From: Gammaproteobacteria bacterium
Lineage (GTDB): Bacteria > Pseudomonadota > Gammaproteobacteria > Chromatiales > Chromatiaceae
Direction of reading: 5' to 3'
NCBI GenBank assembly: GCA_006227775.1
Contig: SBFV01000136.1
Location: forward strand, 1 to 5,189
DNA length: 5,189 nucleotides
Numbering within the stretch: position 1 is the stretch's first letter; each line of letters opens with the position of its first letter. This document shows, piece after piece, positions 1-5,189 of the stretch. A program made the translations under genes and the position numbers. The notes below the pieces were generated by a model. It was not told where the DNA came from. It did not search any database and saw nothing but the letters and a program-made list of their open reading frames with translations.

Positions 1-1
1 C

Positions 2-1381
2 CAACTGGAATCCTACCCGGATCGGGAAACCGGCAAGCGCATCGGGGGGATCGCCCGCCTCGCGGGCCTGGTGGCGGCGATTCGCGCCGAGGAGCCGCGG
101 CGGCCGGTGCTGCTGCTCTTCGCGGGGGACCTGCTGCAGGGGACCACCACCTCGACCCTCTACCTGGGCCGGCCGGACATCAAACTGCTGGAAGAGATGG
201 GGGTCGCCGCCGCCGCGGTGGGTAATCACGAGGTGGACTTCGGTCAGGACAATCTGCGCAAGCTCGCCGGCATGGTCAACTTCCCCCTGCTCGCCGCCAA
301 TCTCAGCGCCACGCCCGATCCCCTGCCGCTACCGTCCTTCGCCCTCTTCCACCCGGCGGGCGGACCCCGGGTGGCGGTGCTGGGGCTCACCACCGAGGAA
401 CTGATCACCGCCAGCCACCCGCGCAACGTCCAGGGTCTCAGCGTCAGCGATCCGCTGACCGTGGCGCAGGCACTGGTGCCGAAACTCGACGCCCAATCCG
501 ACCTGCTGATCGTCCTCTCCCACCTGGGGCTGGCCGGTGACCGGCACCTGGCCGAGGGCGTGGCCGGGGTGGACCTGATCGTCGGTGGGCACAATCACTT
601 TCGCCTCGATCCGCCGGTGGAGGACAAGGGCGTCCTCATCCTCCAGGCCGGCGAGCGGGGGGCCTACCTGGGGCGGCTGGACCTGGAGGTGGAAGGCGAT
701 CGCCTGCTGTCCTGGAACTATCGGCTGCTGCCGGTGGATGACCAGACCCCGGTGGACGAAAAGATCGCCGCCAAGGTGGCGCGGCTCGCGGCCCAGGCCG
801 ATAAGGAACTGCTGACGGTCGTGGGCCGCGCCGGCACCGAGCTGAGCGCCCAGCGAGAGCTGATCCGCCGCGCCGAGGCCCCCTTCGGCAACCTGGTCGC
901 GGACCTGGCGCGGGAGTACAGCGGGGCCCAGGTGACCCTGTTCAACGCCGGCGGCTTCCGCGCCACCATCCCCGCCGGGGAGGTGCGGCTGAAGGAGATC
1001 TACCAGGCCTTCCCCTTCCGCAACGAACTGGTGACCGGCGTGCTGACCGGCGCGGAGCTCCAGGCCGCCCTGGATCACAGCGCCGCCCTCGATCCCGCCG
1101 ACAACCCGGGCGGCTTCCTTCAGGTCTCCGGGGTGCGGTTCGTCATCCGGGACGGCAAGGCGGTGGAGGTGACCCTGGACGGCCAGCCCCTGGACCCCGC
1201 CGCCGACTACCGGGTGGCGGTCCCGGACTTCCTCGCCGCCGGGGGCGACGGCTACGGCATGCTCACCGGCCTGCGCCATCCGGTCAATACCGGCCAACTC
1301 ATCGCCGATCTGCTGGTCTCCGCCTTCCGCGCCCAGACCGAGGTGGATGCCAGGCTGGATGGGCGCATCAGCCGGCCTTGA
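2..1381 (+). CDS. Metallophosphatase / 5'-nucleotidase family protein (5' end outside window)
   Basis: Members of this family hydrolyse phosphate esters such as nucleoside 5'-monophosphates with a two-metal centre, usually in the periplasm. The frame is open from base 2 and reads QLESYPDRETGKRIGGIARL before the GTG at 71. This is the conserved stretch that follows the first metal motif (DxH) in the family, so the GTG is internal and the true start, DxH motif and any signal peptide lie left of the window. Visible motifs are AGDLLQG near 125, GNHEVDFG at 221-244 and GHNH at 587-598, all metal or phosphate ligands of the metallophosphatase domain. The C-terminal 5'-nucleotidase domain follows, with FNAGGFRATIPAGEV from 941 and GGDGYG at 1241-1258, the usual substrate-binding loop. 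About 459 residues are present, which fits a family length near 500. It ends with TGA 10 bases from the convergent feoB-like gene. The natural substrate (nucleotide, UDP-sugar, cyclic nucleotide) cannot be told. Confidence 0.93.
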   Translation, partial: QLESYPDRETGKRIGGIARLAGLVAAIRAEEPRRPVLLLFAGDLLQGTTTSTLYLGRPDIKLLEEMGVAAAAVGNHEVDFGQDNLRKLAGMVNFPLLAANLSATPDPLPLPSFALFHPAGGPRVAVLGLTTEELITASHPRNVQGLSVSDPLTVAQALVPKLDAQSDLLIVLSHLGLAGDRHLAEGVAGVDLIVGGHNHFRLDPPVEDKGVLILQAGERGAYLGRLDLEVEGDRLLSWNYRLLPVDDQTPVDEKIAAKVARLAAQADKELLTVVGRAGTELSAQRELIRRAEAPFGNLVADLAREYSGAQVTLFNAGGFRATIPAGEVRLKEIYQAFPFRNELVTGVLTGAELQAALDHSAALDPADNPGGFLQVSGVRFVIRDGKAVEVTLDGQPLDPAADYRVAVPDFLAAGGDGYGMLTGLRHPVNTGQLIADLLVSAFRAQTEVDARLDGRISRP

Positions 1382-1391
1382 TGCCACCCCG

Positions 1392-3443
1392 TCAGGCCAG
1401 CCAGCCCGCCAGTTCCAGGGGCCAGCGCACCGCCGCTGCCGCCACCAGGGCCACGCCGATGGACAGGGCGATGGAATAGAGGGCGTCCCGGCGCCCCAGC
1501 AGTCTGAGCATCATGGCGAAGGTGGAGACGCAGGGCACGTAGAAGGTCAGGAAGACCAGGAAGGTGACGATCTGGGTGGTATCGAGGACCGTGGCCAGTT
1601 CCTGGGTACCCAGGGCCTGGAAGACCATGAGCAAGGACAACTCCTTGCGCAGGATGCCGAAGAGGATGGGCACCCCCAGGGCGACCGGCAGCCCCAGCCA
1701 GCCGGCGGTGATGGGGGTCAGGGCCCAGTCGATCCAGCCGTCGGCGCCATAGTGGTCCAGCAGGGCCAGGACCACGCTGCCCGCCACCAGCAGCGGCAGG
1801 ACGATGGTGAGGATGTCACGGCTGCGCTCCCAGGTATTGGCCAGGACCTGGCGCCAGGTTGGGATGGCATAGGCGGGGATCTCCTGGATGATGCCCGGGG
1901 TGGTCTCGGGGTAGCGGCGTTTGAGCAGCTTGCCCACCAGGCTGACGACGATGGGGATGAGCATGAACAGGGCAAAAACCCCCAGCCCGCCGAGATACTT
2001 GCCCCCCACCGCCAGGAGGATGGCGGAGCGCGCCGAGCAGGGCAGAAAGGTGATCAGCAGCGAGGCCACGGTCCGGTCCCGGCCGCGGGTGACGGCGGCG
2101 GTGGCCGCCAGGGCCGGGACGTTGCAGCCCAGCCCCATGAGAAACGGCAGGGCGACCCCGCCGTGCAATCCCAACTGATGGAAGCCCCGGTCGACGACGA
2201 AGGCGACGCGGTGCATGATCCCGGACTCCTCCAGCACTACCAGCAGCAGGACCAGGGGGAGCATGTAGGGGATGACGATGCCCGTCAGGCCGATGAGGCC
2301 ATCCAGGACGGCCCGGGCCAGGACCCCGGGGAGGCTGGTCGGCTGCCAGGGCTCCGCCCAGGCGATGAGGCGGGCGACGGTGAGGCTATCCAGAAAGGCG
2401 CTGACCTCGAAGACGAAGAACAGCACCAGGGCGAAGATCGCCAGGGTACCGGCGAAGCCCCAGCGGGGGTGGAGGAAGAGATCGTCCGCCCAGCGCTGCC
2501 AGCGCGGGGTCTCGTCCCGCAGCCCGGGGCGCAGCACCGCCTCGTAGAGCAGGGCGGCGCGGTGATGGCGATCGGCGTGGATTTCCTCCGCCAGGGGACG
2601 CGGCAGGGCCGCGTCGGCGGTGCGCCGCACCGCCCGCAAGCGGTCTTGCAGCGCGGGAAAATGAGCCTTGAGCTCCCCGCAGAAATAGGGGTCCTTTTCC
2701 GCCAGTTGCAGGCTGAGAAAGTGGGCGGGGACGGCGAAGGCCGCCGTCACCTCGGGGTCGGCGACCAGGGCGGCGACCGCCGCCAGGGGCTCGGCCAGAT
2801 AGCCGCTGGGGGGCTGGGTGGTGGGACGCGCCGGGGCGCCGCGATGTTCCCGCGCCAACCGCGCCAGGGTGGTGAAGAGATCGGCCAACCCCAGCCCCAT
2901 GTGCGCCACGGTCGGCATCACCGGCCAGCCCAGGCGCCGTTCCAGGGCACGCAGGTTGATGAAGCGCCGCCGGGCGCGGGCCTCGTCCAGGCGGTTAAGG
3001 GCGAAGACCATGGGGCGACCGAGTTGCAGCAGCTCCAGGGCCAGCTCCAGATCCCGCTCCAGGTTGGTGGCATCCAGCACCAGCAGCAACAGATCCGGGG
3101 CGGCGAAGTCGGTCTCGGGCAGATGGGCCTCGTGGCGGGCGATGGCGGGCCAACGATCGCCCCAGAGCAGATATTTCAGCGTCACCCGGGCGTCCGGGTC
3201 CCGCGGGTGCAGGCTATCGATGGCCGGCAGGGCGACCAGGGAGATCTGGTCCAGCCCCACCTCCACCAGGCAGTCCTCGTAGGCGGGGCCGACCCCGGCC
3301 AGGCGTTCGTGGCGGGTGGCGGTGCTGGCGGCGGCGCGGAAGATACTCTCCCGCCCGCTACCCTCCCGGCCGAGGATCGCTACCCGGGGACTCCGGGCGC
3401 CACGCAGGCCAGGGCCATGCAAGGGAAAGGTCGGTATCGTCAT
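1392..3443 (-). CDS. feoB: FeoB-like ferrous iron transporter with degenerate GTPase domain
   Basis: FeoB proteins are inner-membrane Fe(II) transporters with an N-terminal G domain, a helical GDI-like spacer and a membrane domain with two Gate repeats. The 683 residues follow this order. G domain, about 20-195: the P-loop reads GREGSGRES (25-33) instead of GxPNxGKTT, G3 reads ALPA (71-74) instead of DLPG, the G2 Thr is not evident, but G4 NRLD (150-153) and the neighbouring DATNLERDL (124-132) are kept. A spacer of about 196-325 follows. The membrane part carries GLGCNVP (437-443), PCSAR (468-472), LRKE (598-601) and YVPC (635-638), and about eight or nine hydrophobic segments from 331 to 673. 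The ATG is the first plausible start after an in-frame TAA a few codons upstream; no good Shine-Dalgarno site lies at normal distance, so coupling to the small upstream ORF is possible. FeoB identity is firm from the membrane part; GTP hydrolysis is doubtful. The symbol is given for the family and does not assert normal activity. Confidence 0.9.
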   Translation of the reverse strand: MTIPTFPLHGPGLRGARSPRVAILGREGSGRESIFRAAASTATRHERLAGVGPAYEDCLVEVGLDQISLVALPAIDSLHPRDPDARVTLKYLLWGDRWPAIARHEAHLPETDFAAPDLLLLVLDATNLERDLELALELLQLGRPMVFALNRLDEARARRRFINLRALERRLGWPVMPTVAHMGLGLADLFTTLARLAREHRGAPARPTTQPPSGYLAEPLAAVAALVADPEVTAAFAVPAHFLSLQLAEKDPYFCGELKAHFPALQDRLRAVRRTADAALPRPLAEEIHADRHHRAALLYEAVLRPGLRDETPRWQRWADDLFLHPRWGFAGTLAIFALVLFFVFEVSAFLDSLTVARLIAWAEPWQPTSLPGVLARAVLDGLIGLTGIVIPYMLPLVLLLVVLEESGIMHRVAFVVDRGFHQLGLHGGVALPFLMGLGCNVPALAATAAVTRGRDRTVASLLITFLPCSARSAILLAVGGKYLGGLGVFALFMLIPIVVSLVGKLLKRRYPETTPGIIQEIPAYAIPTWRQVLANTWERSRDILTIVLPLLVAGSVVLALLDHYGADGWIDWALTPITAGWLGLPVALGVPILFGILRKELSLLMVFQALGTQELATVLDTTQIVTFLVFLTFYVPCVSTFAMMLRLLGRRDALYSIALSIGVALVAAAAVRWPLELAGWLA

Positions 3444-3474
3444 GGTCAGCGTGTGTTCAACCCCTTATGCCCCG

Positions 3475-3552
3475 TCAGCTAGGGGGCGGTGCCGACCGCA
3501 AGGGAAAGGTGCTGGACTGGCCGTCGCCCTTGTCGCTGTCGATATCGCCCAT
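3475..3552 (-). CDS. Small 25-codon ORF upstream of feoB (leader peptide or feoA remnant)
   Basis: The ORF starts with ATG at 3552-3550, preceded by a perfect GGAGG at 3559-3563 with a 6-base spacer, the best ribosome binding site in the window. It encodes a 25-residue peptide beginning MGDIDSDKGDGQSS and ending TFPLRSAPPPS, then TGA. The feoB ATG follows 31 bases after the stop, so the two are probably co-transcribed. A TAGAAT box lies about 20 bases upstream of the Shine-Dalgarno site. Many feoB genes are preceded by feoA, and some FeoA proteins start with a TFPL-type segment before the SH3-like fold. No FeoA core follows here in any frame. It may be a feoA remnant cut off after its N-terminus, a translated leader coupled to feoB, or chance. 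The existence of translation is inferred from the ribosome binding site only. Confidence 0.4.
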   Translation of the reverse strand: MGDIDSDKGDGQSSTFPLRSAPPPS

Positions 3553-3558
3553 GCCACG

Positions 3559-3563
3559 CCTCC
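3559..3563 (-). promoter_or_regulatory. Strong ribosome binding site of the 25-codon ORF
   Basis: The minus strand reads GGAGG, then six bases (CGTGGC), then ATG. This is a textbook Shine-Dalgarno arrangement. It is the main support for translation of the small ORF. By contrast, feoB itself has only AAGGGG about 17 bases before its ATG, which is too far for normal initiation. Confidence 0.6.
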
Positions 3564-3581
3564 GGGTTGAAGAGGCTGGCC

Positions 3582-3587
3582 ATTCTA
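3582..3587 (-). promoter_or_regulatory. Candidate -10 box (TAGAAT) for the small ORF-feoB unit
   Basis: The minus strand reads GGGCTAGAATGG. TAGAAT matches the sigma-70 -10 consensus at five of six positions, and the expected transcription start would fall near 3575, giving a short leader of about 20 bases before the GGAGG. No recognisable -35 hexamer is present at 16-19 bases upstream, so this promoter would need an activator or is weak. I could not find a clear Fur or FNR site around it. Confidence 0.35.
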
Positions 3588-3747
3588 GCCCAGCCACCGC
3601 GCCGCGCGCATTGGCCGTGGCCTGACCTGTGCGGAGATCGGCGACCTGGGAGGCGATCTTCACCGGAAACCCCTGGCAGTCCTGACCCTGGAACCGCGCC
3701 AAACGGCACCCATCGGGCTGGCACCGGCTGGCGCTGGCATCCAGACC

Positions 3748-3753
3748 TATACT
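3748..3753 (+). promoter_or_regulatory. Candidate -10 box (TATACT) for the alcohol dehydrogenase gene
   Basis: TATACT matches the sigma-70 -10 consensus at five of six positions and sits in the context CCTATACTGA, 100-150 bases before the possible dehydrogenase starts. No clear -35 hexamer lies 17 bases upstream. The same ten-base context occurs again at 5051-5060 upstream of the last gene, which mildly supports a real promoter element. Confidence 0.35.
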
Positions 3754-3895
3754 GATATCCATCCCGCTTCGGTTTTCCCGGTCCGCGGCGGGCCTGAATC
3801 CCGAAGCATCTGGGGTGGCATGAATCATCCCCGGCCGCGACGAGCGGAGGGGGATGGCGGCGTTCAGCGAGACAGATCGACTTGGTTTGGAGGGT

Positions 3896-4954
3896 ATGAG
3901 CGTGAGAGCCATGGTCATCGACCGGATCCTGTCCCTGGCGGACGGGGACCCGGCCCCTCTGCGGGCGGTGGACTTGCCCATCCCGGTGCCCGCTCCCGGC
4001 GAGATCCGCCTGCGGGTGACGGCCTGCGGGGTCTGCCATACCGAACTGGATGAGATCGAGGGCCGCACCGCGCCATCCCGCTTGCCGGTGGTCCCCGGTC
4101 ACGAGGTGGTCGGGCGGGTGGATGCCCGGGGCCCGGGGGCGTCGCGCTTCGAACTGGGCGCCCGGGTCGGGGTCGGTTGGATCCACTCCTCCAGTGGCAC
4201 CCCCGACGAAAACCTCAGCCCCCGTTTCCGTGCCACCGGACGCGATGTGCATGGCGGCTACGCCGAATACCTGACCGTTCCGGAGGCCTATGCCTACCCC
4301 ATCCCCCCGGTCTTCGGCGACGCCGAAGCGGCGCCCCTGCTCTGCGCCGGCGGGGTCGGCTACCGCTCCCTGCGGTTGACCGGCATCGGCGACGGCCAAG
4401 CCCTGGGGCTGACCGGCTTCGGCGGTTCGGCCCACCTGGTCCTGCAACTCGCCCGCCACCTCTATCCCCGCACCGAGGTCTACGTCTTCGCCCGGGATGC
4501 CGCGGCCCGGGCCTTCGCCCGGGAGCTGGGGGCGGTCTGGGCCGGGGACACGGCGGAGCGCGCCCCCCGGCCGCTGGATGCCATCATCGACACTACGCCC
4601 GCCTGGCAGCCGGTGGTGGAGGCCCTGGCCAACCTCAGGCCAGGCGGCCGGCTGGTGATCAACGCCATCCGCAAGGAGGAGGGTGACAAGGCGGAGTTGC
4701 TGCGGCTGAACTACGCCACCCACCTCTGGCTGGAGAAGGAGATCAAGTCGGTGGCCAACGTCACCCACCGGGATCTCGCGGAATTCCTGCCCATCGCCGG
4801 GGCCATCCCCCTGCGCCCCGCGGTGGAGACCTACCCCCTGGCGGAAGCCAATCGGGCCCTCCTCGAGCTCAAACGCGGGCCGGTACGGGGCGCCAAGGTC
4901 CTGTTGATGGACGGACTGGCTACCCTCAGGGGCACGGCTGCGGAGACGGCGTAA
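3896..4954 (+). CDS. Zinc-type alcohol dehydrogenase family protein lacking structural-zinc cysteines
   Basis: This medium-chain dehydrogenase probably oxidises an alcohol or reduces an aldehyde with NAD(P) in the cytoplasm; the substrate is unknown. With the start at 3896 it has 352 residues, the usual family length. The GroES-like catalytic domain shows ACGVCHTEL with the catalytic Cys at residue 47, GHE with His69 and Glu70, and LLCAGG with Cys150, so the catalytic zinc set is complete. The Rossmann domain carries GLTGFGGSAHL at about 171-181, and VINAIRKEE and KEIKSVANVT follow. The lobe that normally holds four structural-zinc cysteines reads HSSSGTPDENLS (97-108) with no Cys. I chose ATG 3896, just before SVRAMVIDR, where family members usually begin, with GGAGG only two bases upstream. 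ATG 3854, with GGAGG three bases upstream, is an alternative that adds 14 residues in unlike codon use (ACA, CGA, CTT, TTG). It stands alone on this strand. Confidence 0.9.
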   Translation: MSVRAMVIDRILSLADGDPAPLRAVDLPIPVPAPGEIRLRVTACGVCHTELDEIEGRTAPSRLPVVPGHEVVGRVDARGPGASRFELGARVGVGWIHSSSGTPDENLSPRFRATGRDVHGGYAEYLTVPEAYAYPIPPVFGDAEAAPLLCAGGVGYRSLRLTGIGDGQALGLTGFGGSAHLVLQLARHLYPRTEVYVFARDAAARAFARELGAVWAGDTAERAPRPLDAIIDTTPAWQPVVEALANLRPGGRLVINAIRKEEGDKAELLRLNYATHLWLEKEIKSVANVTHRDLAEFLPIAGAIPLRPAVETYPLAEANRALLELKRGPVRGAKVLLMDGLATLRGTAAETA

Positions 4955-5052
4955 GGGGATGGTGGCACGGCGCCTGTCGTTCACGCCGAGGGGGTGGTAT
5001 GCCGGTTCCCACCGGGGCGTGGTCAGACGCTGGCGAAACCGCTGGCAGGGCC

Positions 5053-5058
5053 TATACT
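5053..5058 (+). promoter_or_regulatory. Candidate -10 box (TATACT) upstream of the last gene
   Basis: TATACT lies in CCTATACTGA within the intergenic region after the dehydrogenase. A weak CTGGCG is 17 bases upstream at 5030-5035. The predicted transcription start, about 5065, is roughly 100 bases before the MKLIGHR start codon. The box is directly followed by an AT-rich tract unlike the rest of the window, as expected at a promoter. Confidence 0.45.
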
Positions 5059-5068
5059 GAAAGATAAA

Positions 5069-5090
5069 TTAGAATTCCAAGAACTTCTAA
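5069..5090 (+). promoter_or_regulatory. 22-bp imperfect dyad, possible operator or leader hairpin
   Basis: TTAGAA at 5069-5074 and TTCTAA at 5085-5090 form perfect inverted arms around a 10-base centre that itself has partial symmetry. It lies just downstream of the TATACT box, where a repressor would block transcription or a short RNA hairpin would form in the leader. The sequence does not match a Fur, FNR or sigma-54 consensus that I know, so the regulator is unknown. Confidence 0.3.
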
Positions 5091-5167
5091 CATAGCCCGG
5101 CTTCCTGGTCCGACCGCCCCCTCTTCAGACGATGGCGGGGGTTGCGCTTTGATCGGATTGAGCGGCG

Positions 5168-5189
5168 ATGAAGCTGATCGGCCATCGGA
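5168..5189 (+). CDS. Start of a probable glycerophosphodiester phosphodiesterase (3' end outside window)
   Basis: Only seven codons are visible, encoding MKLIGHR. A start of this form, with a hydrophobic strand running into GHR(G), is characteristic of glycerophosphodiester phosphodiesterases, whose conserved opening is a GHRG motif followed by PENT and whose His is catalytic. Such enzymes release glycerol 3-phosphate from deacylated phospholipids. Upstream is only a weak TGAG five bases before the ATG, and a promoter-like TATACT about 110 bases upstream. Another protein starting with the same residues cannot be excluded from so short a stretch. Confidence 0.55.

Larger units (their letters stand above)
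3553..3895. other. Divergent intergenic region between feoB unit and alcohol dehydrogenase
   Basis: This stretch of about 340 bases separates divergent genes. It holds the minus-strand TAGAAT box near 3585 and a plus-strand TATACT box at 3748-3753. Frames that remain open across it use codons such as ATA, CTA, ACA and TCA that the real genes nearby rarely use, so I see no further gene. The right end (3854-3895) could be coding if the dehydrogenase used the earlier ATG at 3854. No tRNA, convincing hairpin terminator or repeat array was seen. Confidence 0.6.

Noticed and set aside
71..73. GTG as start of the 5'-nucleotidase gene
   Set aside because: The frame is open back to base 2 and that stretch encodes conserved family sequence, so the real start lies outside the window.
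329..1387. 352-codon minus-strand ORF antisense to the 5'-nucleotidase
   Set aside because: The plus strand holds clear metallophosphatase motifs through the same stretch; the antisense translation is Gly/Gln/His-rich with no domain.
1382..1391. Terminator between the convergent nucleotidase and feoB genes
   Set aside because: The gap is only ten bases and shows no hairpin; any terminator would have to lie within the coding ends and none is evident.
1347..3482. 711-codon plus-strand ORF covering the whole feoB region
   Set aside because: It is antisense to feoB. Its translation is a low-complexity run rich in Gln, Gly, Asp and Pro without any recognisable domain, a usual shadow of a GC-rich gene.
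3475..3762. Longer 95-codon version of the small ORF, starting with ATG at 3762
   Set aside because: The upstream part lacks a good ribosome site and uses codons (ATA, CTA, ACA, TCA, AGG) unlike the neighbouring genes; the GGAGG before ATG 3552 favours the short form. I also found no FeoA-like motif in it.
3479..4984. 501-codon minus-strand ORF antisense to the dehydrogenase
   Set aside because: It mirrors the dehydrogenase coding strand, has no recognisable motif, and its composition is that of a GC-rich antisense frame.
5031..5046. Possible sigma-54 promoter (TGGC ... CTGGC)
   Set aside because: The spacing of the GG and GC elements does not fit the -24/-12 consensus.
5115..5142. Possible terminator hairpin from the C-rich and G-rich runs
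   Set aside because: Only about five base pairs form around a long loop, and no T-run follows.
5132..5152. Short ORF starting ATGGCGGGG before the last gene
   Set aside because: It has only six codons before TGA and no ribosome site.

Overview
The window is a very GC-rich bacterial chromosome segment. Codons in the convincing genes end almost always in G or C. Gene content and protein style suggest a proteobacterium, perhaps a gammaproteobacterium of the purple sulfur or thiotrophic type; that is an inference from general resemblance and there is no marker gene here. I see no mobile element, tRNA, rRNA or CRISPR array.

Layout from left to right. (1) Bases 2-1381, plus strand: the 3' part of a metallophosphatase / 5'-nucleotidase gene whose beginning lies left of the window. 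(2) Bases 1392-3443, minus strand, convergent with the first gene and only 10 bases from it: an intact 683-codon FeoB-like ferrous iron transporter gene. Its membrane part looks like normal FeoB, but its G domain has lost the P-loop Lys/Thr and the Asp and Gly of the G3 motif. (3) Bases 3475-3552, minus strand: a 25-codon ORF with a very good Shine-Dalgarno site just before feoB, possibly a leader peptide or the remaining N-terminus of a FeoA gene. (4) Bases 3553-3895: a divergent intergenic region with candidate promoters in both directions. (5) Bases 3896-4954, plus strand: a zinc-type alcohol dehydrogenase that keeps its catalytic-zinc ligands but lacks the structural-zinc cysteines. (6) Bases 4955-5167: intergenic, with a TATACT promoter-like box followed by an AT-rich 22-bp dyad. 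(7) Bases 5168-5189: the first seven codons of a gene, MKLIGHR, which fits the start of a glycerophosphodiester phosphodiesterase.

The genes do not form one pathway. The nucleotidase and the putative phosphodiesterase are both phosphoester hydrolases, but they are separated by unrelated genes in other orientations, so I infer no common operon. The most interesting part is the feo locus: a FeoB with an intact reading frame but a degenerate GTPase, preceded by a tiny ORF where feoA is normally found.
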